Assembly (NCBI GenBank): GCA_964594985.1
Contig: CAZQNQ010000007.1
Coordinates: 1 to 64,000, forward strand
DNA from: JADLHS01 sp964594985
GTDB lineage: Bacteria; Verrucomicrobiota; Verrucomicrobiia; Limisphaerales; JADLHS01
Reading direction: 5' to 3'
Length of the DNA stretch: 64,000 bases
Numbering within the stretch: position 1 is the stretch's first letter; each line of letters begins with the position of its first letter. The notes beneath the pieces are model-generated. The model did not search any database, was not told the DNA's origin, and saw only the letters and a list, made by a program, of their open reading frames with translations. The translations under genes and the position numbers were made by a program. This document shows positions 58,539-64,000 of this stretch, in pieces.

Positions 58539-59113
58539 GGGAGGCGAGCCGCGGTCGGCGCGGCGGGACGAGGTTTATCAGAAAGTTGTTTTTGTAATTC
58601 TTCCAACGCCTGGCGCAGCCGGTATTTCACCGTGCTGGTGGCGATATCCAGCGCGTCGGCGGTTTCTTGCAAGGTGAGTTCCTGGTAGTAATGCAGATGC
58701 ACCGTGTCGCGCAGTTCGGGCGACAACGCATCCACGCGAGCAAACAAGGCCGCCGCCAGATCGGTCTGCAAACTGGATTCCGCCGGCGTCGGCCCGGACG
58801 CGACGCAATCCTCCCACCACTCGGAGGGACGTGGTTCGGTGCGATGATTCGCGCGCCGCCAGTCCACATACACGTGATGCGCGATGCCGTGAATCCACGA
58901 GTTGAACGACGATTTCCCCGCGAACGTGGGCAACGCCTGCCAGCCACGGGAAAAGGTGCGTTGCGTGAGATCGGCGGCATCGGCGTCGTTGCCGGTGTGA
59001 CGGCGCAGGAACGCATAGACGCGTTCGTAAAACAGTTCGATGAGCCGGGTCGCGGCGGCGCGATCACCGTGGCGGGCGGCCTCGGCCAGTTGGGTTGCGG
59101 AAGGATCGTCCAT
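58535..59113 (-). CDS. ECF RNA polymerase sigma factor
   Basis: 192 aa, standard length. Region 2 at about 25-90 (RLIELFYERVYAFLRRHTGN, DAADLTQRTFSRGWQALPTF, SSFNSWIHGIAHHVYVDWRR) and region 4 at about 128-180 (LSPELRDTVHLHYYQELTLQ, ETADALDIATSTVKYRLRQA). First gene of a three-gene unit with the anti-sigma-like protein and the coiled-coil protein, all overlapped by ATGA. Probably responds to an envelope signal, with release by proteolysis (RseP is encoded at 41084). Promoter not identified. Confidence 0.93.
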   Translation of the reverse strand: MDDPSATQLAEAARHGDRAAATRLIELFYERVYAFLRRHTGNDADAADLTQRTFSRGWQALPTFAGKSSFNSWIHGIAHHVYVDWRRANHRTEPRPSEWWEDCVASGPTPAESSLQTDLAAALFARVDALSPELRDTVHLHYYQELTLQETADALDIATSTVKYRLRQALEELQKQLSDKPRPAAPTAARLP

Positions 59114-59218
59114 GCGTTGTCATCTGTTTAGTCGAAGCCCGGCCCGCAAGTGGACAAAATTATTTTCCAGAAAGTGCGAGCCAGCTTCGGAACAATCAGA
59201 TAGACCAACTGGCACCGG

Positions 59219-59854
59219 TTAAGTTACGTCAAAATCCGTCGGGCGGTGCGGATTCTTCAGGTGCTCGAAGGCGCAACGGATCTGGCCGGCGGTGATGCGG
59301 GTGCTGGAGAGTCCCGGGATTTCACTCTCGGCAAAGAATTCCACCGCGTCGGTCTCGTTGCTGACCGTGGCGGTGCCGCCGGTGATTTCGCAGCGGACAA
59401 AGAGTTTATAGACGTGGAACGGGAAAGGCGGCTCGTGCTGGTGGAGGCTGCGGTCGAAGATGGCGAGGATTTTTGTGGCGCGGGTTTGGAAGCCGGTTTC
59501 CTCCAAGATTTCCCGCACCACATTTTCCGCCGGGGATTCGCAGACGTCCGCCCAGCCGCCGGGCAACGTCCATTTGCCATCGGACTTTTCTTTCACGAGC
59601 AGCAGTTTGTTCTCGCGGAAGATGACGCCGCGCACATCTACCTTTGGCGTGGCGTAACCATCATTCGCGCTGAACATATTGCGGATGACGGTCAAATCGA
59701 GGTCTGAGCCAGCGGCGAGCATCTCGGCGGCGATTTCGCGGATCGCTTGGTAGCGTTCGATGTCGTACGGGTCTTTGGCGAAGGTCAGTCCCGTCTGGGC
59801 GATGGCTTGGAGTCGGGTGCTCCAAGCCAGCCAGCGGGGATCGCCTTTGCTCAT
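59219..59854 (-). CDS. NUDIX hydrolase with N-terminal NUDIX_N-type domain
   Basis: 211 aa from the ATG at 59854 (a TTG four codons upstream is possible). The N-terminal ~60 residues (WSTRLQAIAQTGLTFAKDPY, DIERYQAIREIAAEML) match the helical leader found in YjhB-type ADP-ribose pyrophosphatases. The Nudix box is GGWADVCESPAENVVREILE followed by ETGF, with the REILEE Glu residues as metal ligands. Likely cleaves ADP-ribose or a related nucleoside diphosphate. Confidence 0.9.
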   Translation of the reverse strand: MSKGDPRWLAWSTRLQAIAQTGLTFAKDPYDIERYQAIREIAAEMLAAGSDLDLTVIRNMFSANDGYATPKVDVRGVIFRENKLLLVKEKSDGKWTLPGGWADVCESPAENVVREILEETGFQTRATKILAIFDRSLHQHEPPFPFHVYKLFVRCEITGGTATVSNETDAVEFFAESEIPGLSSTRITAGQIRCAFEHLKNPHRPTDFDVT

Positions 59855-59893
59855 GGATGATTCCAATTGAAATTAACGGTTCAAGAGTCGCAC

Positions 59894-59936
59894 GCCCCTC
59901 ACCCCATCCCTCTCCCCATCCGATGGGGAGAGGGGG
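59894..59936. repeat. Palindromic element, family C fragment
   Basis: CCCCTCACCCC then CCCTCTCCCCATC|CGATGGGGAGAGGG between the transaldolase and NUDIX genes. It shares its core with the copy inside ispG (39648-39710). Confidence 0.8.
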
Positions 59937-59947
59937 AACCCGGCGCG

Positions 59948-60913
59948 TCAACCCAGCTTTGCCGCGATGAAGGCTTCGAGCTTCATCGCGTCGGCGTTGA
60001 ACAGGCGGACGCCTTCGGAGGTTTTTTCCGTGGCCATCTGGTTTTCGTTGAGCAGCCAGCGGAATTTCTTTTCGTCCAGCCCGAGCTTCTCAAGCTTGCT
60101 CTCCTTCGCGAACTCGGGACTGAGCTTGCGCGTGAGCGGCGTGGTGTTCTTCTGGAGTTCGCCGAGCAATGCGGGGCTGATGGTGAGCAGATCGCTGCCG
60201 GCGAGTTCCTGGATTTCGCCGACGTTGCGGAAGCTTGCGCCCATGACTTCGGTTTCGTGCCCGAACTTTTTGTAGTAGGCGTAAATCTCTTTCACCGACA
60301 CCACGCCCGGGTCTTCAGCGGCGGCGTAATCTTTGCCGGTGGATTTTTTATACCAGTCGAGGATACGACCGACAAACGGCGAGATGAGCTTGGCCTTGGC
60401 TTTGGCGCAAGCGACGGCTTGGGCGAGCGAAAAGAGCAGGGTGAGGTTGCAGTTGATGCCTTCCTTCTGGAGCACTTCGCAGGCGCGGATGCCTTCCCAC
60501 GTGCTGGCGATCTTGACGAGGATGCGTTCGCGCGGAATGCCGGCGGCTTCATACAGCTTGATGAAGTGCCGGCCTTTCGCGACGAGCGCATCGGTGTCGA
60601 AGGAAAGATTTGCGTCGGTTTCGGTGGAGACGCGGCCCGGGACAATTTTCAAAATCTCGATGCCGAACGCGATCAGCAAATCATCGAGCACGCGATGTAA
60701 AAGCGCCTTACCGCTAAGACCGGATTTGCGCGCGTCGGTGACGACCTTGTCCACGAGCCAGGCGTATTCGGGCATCTGCGCGGCTTTGAGGATGAGCGAG
60801 GGATTGGTGGTGGCGTCGCGCGGGGCGTATTGCTTGAGCGTGGCGAAGTCGCCGGTATCCGCGACGACGACGGTAAATTGCTTGAGCTGGTCGAGTTGAT
60901 TGGTGGCACTCAT
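59948..60913 (-). CDS. tal: Transaldolase
   Basis: Transfers dihydroxyacetone between sugar phosphates in the pentose phosphate pathway, with a Schiff-base Lys. 321 aa. DATTNPSLILKAAQMPEY at the N-terminus, RVSTETDANLSFDT, the active-site Lys in ERILVKIASTWEGI, NLTLLFSLAQA, SPFVGRILDWYK and VMGASFRNVGEI are TalB-type conserved segments. ATG at 60913 is used. Works with Rpe (5779-6474). Confidence 0.97.
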   Translation of the reverse strand: MSATNQLDQLKQFTVVVADTGDFATLKQYAPRDATTNPSLILKAAQMPEYAWLVDKVVTDARKSGLSGKALLHRVLDDLLIAFGIEILKIVPGRVSTETDANLSFDTDALVAKGRHFIKLYEAAGIPRERILVKIASTWEGIRACEVLQKEGINCNLTLLFSLAQAVACAKAKAKLISPFVGRILDWYKKSTGKDYAAAEDPGVVSVKEIYAYYKKFGHETEVMGASFRNVGEIQELAGSDLLTISPALLGELQKNTTPLTRKLSPEFAKESKLEKLGLDEKKFRWLLNENQMATEKTSEGVRLFNADAMKLEAFIAAKLG

Positions 60914-61038
60914 AGGGCGGGCAGGGTAATAAGTGCTACGCTGCTTGTCAGTCCACATTTCCGGGGAAGCGAATGAGCAGTGGTCATGATTTTAATGGGT
61001 GACAGCCATGCCTCGCACCGGGCGGCGCATGTTGAAGT

Positions 61039-63408
61039 TCAACGGTCGTTGTTCAACTGGCGAAGCAGGGCGGCGGCTTCGGGGGATTGCGGGTTCAACT
61101 CCAAAGCGCGACTCGCGGCCTGGCGGGCTTCGCGCATTTGGCCGAGTTGCGCGTGGATGGTGGCGCGGGCGTAGGGAATCGCCGGATCGTTTGGCGCGGC
61201 GCTCTCGGCGTTGAGCAGCGCTTGAATTGCACCGAGAGAATTTCCCGCCGCGTGTCGGGCCAAGCCGAGATTGTATCCAGCCCGGGCATGACGCGGATCG
61301 AGCTTCACCGCTTCCTCCAGTTCGGCCAAAACTTTCTTGGAGTCACCGAGTTCGTTCCAGGCGAGCGCCAGTTTGAACCGGAACTCAGCGTCACGCGGGG
61401 CGAGCCGCACGGCTTCCTGCAACGCCGCGAGGGCTTCGCGTGGGCGGCCCAGTTGACTGAGGACGATGGCGATCTCGTGATGGATGCCCGGCGAAAACGG
61501 GTCCCACTTTGCCGCCGTCTGGAAATGTCGCAGCGCGTTCGTGGCGTCGTGGCGGGCCAGGGCGAGGATGCCCAACTGCATTTGCCCCGCCGGTTGGTCG
61601 GCGTTGTGTTGCAGCATGTGTTGCAACTCCGAGCCGGCGCGGGAGGACAAATCCACCGTCGCCGCTGAAGCTTGTGCGGCGACGACGCGGACATTGCGCG
61701 ACGGATCATCGAGTCGGGCTTTCAGCGCGGCTCGAACTTCGGGCGACGTGGTTTCGCCCAGCGTGGCGAGGGTTTGAATAATGCTTTGGCGCACCAACGC
61801 ATTGGTGTCGGTCAGCCGGTCGGCGAGCGCGGTTGCGACCTGTGGTTCGCCCACCCAACGTTCCAACATATTGGCAGCGACGGCGCGCCAGTAATCCTGT
61901 TCGTCCGTCTGCAACATCTTCAACAACGCGGCGCGGGCGGTTTCGTCGCCTTGCTTGGAGCGGGCGATGGTCTGGGCGCGCTGGCGATAGGGGCGGTTCA
62001 TCTTGTCGCCATACCATTTCTCGACGTAGCCCAGCGCCCAGTCCGTGCTCTTATCCTGGTGACAACGATTGCAGGCGTTCGGGATGCCGAATTGTTTCGT
62101 GAGCAGCGGATCGGGAATCGTGAAGCCGTGATCGTGGCGGAGATGCCGTTGCATGTAATACGTCTGCGGCATGTGGCAGTTCACGCATTCGCCGCCGGTT
62201 TCCTTGATGGTCTTGGGATGGTAATCGCCCAGATCGAAATCGAGCATCACGCCGTTCGTGTCGAAGCCGAACACCTTGTGCTGGCTGTGCGTGACGGGAT
62301 TGATGAGCGGGGCATTGGTCGCGCCCGGGCCGTGACAACTCAGGCACATCATGTTGCCGGGCAAACGGACTTTGGCGCTGTGGAAGTCATGACAATCCAC
62401 GCAGCGCACGCCCTTGTGAAACATCCGGCTGCCCATGAAGGCGGTCACTTCGTAATCCTCATCGCGCACCTGGCCGTCGGCGTAAAACAGATCCGACTCG
62501 TCCACGATGGAAAGCAGATGATGATCGAAGAAGCTGTCGCCGGGTTTGGGGTCACCGGTGATTTCACCGCGGCGCGAATGACACGCGGCGCAGGTGTCGA
62601 ACATCTGGTCGCGGGAGAGTTTCTTGATCGTCGGATCGGGGAGGTTCTTGCCCTTGTTCGCGTATTGCCATTCGTTGTGCGCTTTCATCGGGCCGTGGCA
62701 GGATTCGCAACCCACGCTCCGCTCGACCATCGCGGTGCGGAAGACGTCGTTGGTGACATCGTAATTTTTCCGCAGACGCGTGTTGTGGCAGGTGGCGCAC
62801 ATGGTGTTCCAGTTCATGCCGCGCCCGGTCCAATGTCCCCATTCGCCGGGCTGCCGGTCTTCCGTGCCATAGACATTGAACCAGTCGTTCGAGCGCGGAT
62901 CCCAGGCGGCTTCGGTCGTCTGCCAGCGACCGCCGGGGAAGGGCACGAGCATCTGCCGCAGCGGATCATGACCAATGACGCGCTCGGCCTGAAAGACTTG
63001 CTGGGTGCGTTGCAAGCCCGTCGTGACAATCTCGTAATGACCGTTGCTGGCGCGGGCCGAAGTCTGTTGCGTGCCGTGGCGGAAAGTTTGCGCGGGTTCA
63101 AACGCAGCTTGATCCAGTTTGGCCTCGGGCAAACGTTCGGCCAGACCGTGATGCGAACGTGCCCAGAGTTCGTAAGCCTCGGCATGACACTCCTTGCAAC
63201 TTGCTGAGCCGGCGTAGCTGGCAAAAGTCTGCGGCTCGCTTTCGAGGGAGAAGGAATTATTGCTGGCTCCAGCCGCTCGGTTGCTTGGCGAGGTGCGGGG
63301 GAAAAAGGTCAGCCACGCTGCCACTCCGACGACGAAGCCGCCGAGCAAAACGAAGATCAGTCCGAGCCTGGCATTCTTCGGAGGTGGATTTTTGGCGGCG
63401 GCAGGCAC
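61039..63408 (-). CDS. Octaheme c-type cytochrome with HEAT and TPR repeats
   Basis: 789 aa. An N-terminal helix (LGLIFVLLGGFVVGVAAWLT) exports and anchors the protein. Eight CxxCH heme sites follow in the first ~480 residues: CKECH, CATCH, CESCH, CAACH, CVDCH, CLSCH, CVNCH and CNRCH. Next comes a HEAT-like helical region (about 490-590; YWRAVAANMLERWVGEPQVA), then TPR pairs to the end (PGIHHEIAIVLSQLGRPREA, HARAGYNLGLARHAAGNSLG). Cytochromes of this type with TPR tails occur in PVC and Acidobacteria as predicted periplasmic redox proteins. Electron partner unknown. Confidence 0.92.
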   Translation of the reverse strand: MPAAAKNPPPKNARLGLIFVLLGGFVVGVAAWLTFFPRTSPSNRAAGASNNSFSLESEPQTFASYAGSASCKECHAEAYELWARSHHGLAERLPEAKLDQAAFEPAQTFRHGTQQTSARASNGHYEIVTTGLQRTQQVFQAERVIGHDPLRQMLVPFPGGRWQTTEAAWDPRSNDWFNVYGTEDRQPGEWGHWTGRGMNWNTMCATCHNTRLRKNYDVTNDVFRTAMVERSVGCESCHGPMKAHNEWQYANKGKNLPDPTIKKLSRDQMFDTCAACHSRRGEITGDPKPGDSFFDHHLLSIVDESDLFYADGQVRDEDYEVTAFMGSRMFHKGVRCVDCHDFHSAKVRLPGNMMCLSCHGPGATNAPLINPVTHSQHKVFGFDTNGVMLDFDLGDYHPKTIKETGGECVNCHMPQTYYMQRHLRHDHGFTIPDPLLTKQFGIPNACNRCHQDKSTDWALGYVEKWYGDKMNRPYRQRAQTIARSKQGDETARAALLKMLQTDEQDYWRAVAANMLERWVGEPQVATALADRLTDTNALVRQSIIQTLATLGETTSPEVRAALKARLDDPSRNVRVVAAQASAATVDLSSRAGSELQHMLQHNADQPAGQMQLGILALARHDATNALRHFQTAAKWDPFSPGIHHEIAIVLSQLGRPREALAALQEAVRLAPRDAEFRFKLALAWNELGDSKKVLAELEEAVKLDPRHARAGYNLGLARHAAGNSLGAIQALLNAESAAPNDPAIPYARATIHAQLGQMREARQAASRALELNPQSPEAAALLRQLNNDR

Positions 63409-63483
63409 GATGAACAGTTGTTGGCCGCAAGTTTAAGCGTTGCCGTCCGCCACGCAATCCCACACTCCGGGCCGCGCCTTATT

Positions 63484-64000
63484 TTAGAACGGCCAGTTGA
63501 TACCGGCAGAAATATAAACGGCGCCGGACATGTTGAGGCTCGCCTCCCGGCCCCCACCGCTAAAGGTGGCGCTGCTCATCGGCATGTAATTCACGCCGAG
63601 GTAGAAATCACCGTGTTCTTCGACGTGAAACATCAGCGTGGCGGAAAGATAACCGCCGTAAACGAACTGGTCGTCGCTGACCCCGCCTCGGTTGTAGGCG
63701 CGACTGCCATCATCGAACAGCAGCGTTTCGTTGTATTTCAGTTCGCCGGAAACGAATCCGACGGCCGCGCCGGCACTGAGCTGAGTGGCGAAGTTCCACG
63801 GCAATTCCCAATACACCGTTGGACCGAGGCGCACGCTATAGATCGAGACATCCAGCGTATGTCCGCTGACCGTGCCGCTGATGGTTTGATCTCCTTGTGC
63901 GGTTGGGATGTTTTTGATGTTTGGTCCGATGCCGCTGGGGCCACCGTTGTAGGGCGCGGAAGGCACAACAATGGTCCCGGTGTCGTAGTTGTGAACGGTG
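63484..64000 (-). CDS. Outer-membrane beta-barrel protein (partial, runs off the right edge)
   Basis: About 172 residues of the C-terminal part; the frame stays open to the window end, so the start lies beyond. Alternating strand pattern with aromatic belts (YSVRLGPTVYWELPWNFATQ, LSAGAAVGFVSGELKYNETL, FVYGGYLSATLMFHVEEHGD, FYLGVNYMPMSSATFSGGG), and the chain ends in Phe (AGINWPF), the C-terminal signal for outer-membrane barrel insertion. Function not determinable from this fragment. Confidence 0.82.
   Translation of the reverse strand, partial: TVHNYDTGTIVVPSAPYNGGPSGIGPNIKNIPTAQGDQTISGTVSGHTLDVSIYSVRLGPTVYWELPWNFATQLSAGAAVGFVSGELKYNETLLFDDGSRAYNRGGVSDDQFVYGGYLSATLMFHVEEHGDFYLGVNYMPMSSATFSGGGREASLNMSGAVYISAGINWPF

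Overview
The window looks like a stretch of chromosome from a free-living Gram-negative bacterium of the Verrucomicrobiota (PVC group), probably a soil or freshwater relative of Pedosphaera/Limisphaerales. This is inferred from the two-part long IspG, the sigma factors with membrane-anchored tails, the anti-sigma/pseudopilin-like protein, the outer-membrane barrel ending in Phe, and the gene order. No 16S rRNA gene is present to confirm it.

Layout. (1) 1-2031: the platform end of a chromosomal integron: an attC site, one cassette gene, the attI point and a divergent integron integrase. (2) 2256-8517: tilS, ftsH, rpe, a phosphohexomutase and a small carbohydrate-binding-like protein. (3) 8619-13214: a GH20 glycosidase, a DUF433/DUF5615 toxin-antitoxin pair and a type II restriction-modification pair with a fused HTH regulator. 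(4) 13231-16935: leuD, a zinc-ribbon membrane protein, anmK and a sugar kinase. (5) 16955-19834: a complete 2.88-kb IS1-like transposon with 19-bp terminal inverted repeats and an 8-bp target duplication. It carries several passenger genes and a tmRNA-like 69-nt sequence. (6) 19894-25000: tRNA-Leu, TPR, LarA-like, Ser/Thr kinase and SDR genes, then two small genes separated by attC-like sites (an integrase-less cassette cluster). (7) 25373-33435: a complete rod-shape operon, mreB-mreC-mreD-mrdA-rodA-rng, all on the minus strand. (8) 33760-38586: cardiolipin synthase, two bactofilins, VanZ, tRNA-Thr and an MFS transporter. (9) 39129-45235: an envelope-lipid operon, cdsA-dxr-rseP-ispG, interrupted by a small element that encodes a four-helix-bundle protein. 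(10) 45903-64000: phosphofructokinase, ECF sigma factors with partners, a YugP protease, rsmE, dnaJ-grpE, a GH105-GH28 pectinase fusion, NUDIX, transaldolase, an octaheme cytochrome with HEAT/TPR repeats and a partial outer-membrane protein.

The most striking layer is repetitive. Short unit-structured inverted arrays (6-, 7- or 9-bp units) sit at nearly every junction of the rod-shape operon. They also form the perfect 31-bp inverted ends of the element carrying the four-helix-bundle gene. Several families of large palindromes with compensating changes between their arms lie between genes. Three palindromes are inside coding sequence and in frame: one in GH20 just before its catalytic Asp-Glu pair, and two in ispG.

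Functionally the window joins cell-shape control (MreBCD, PBP2, RodA, bactofilins), envelope and isoprenoid lipid synthesis (CdsA, Dxr, IspG, RseP, cardiolipin synthase), cell-wall and polysaccharide recycling (AnmK, GH20, GH105-GH28), central sugar metabolism (Rpe, Tal, PFK, phosphohexomutase) and several mobile or defence modules.
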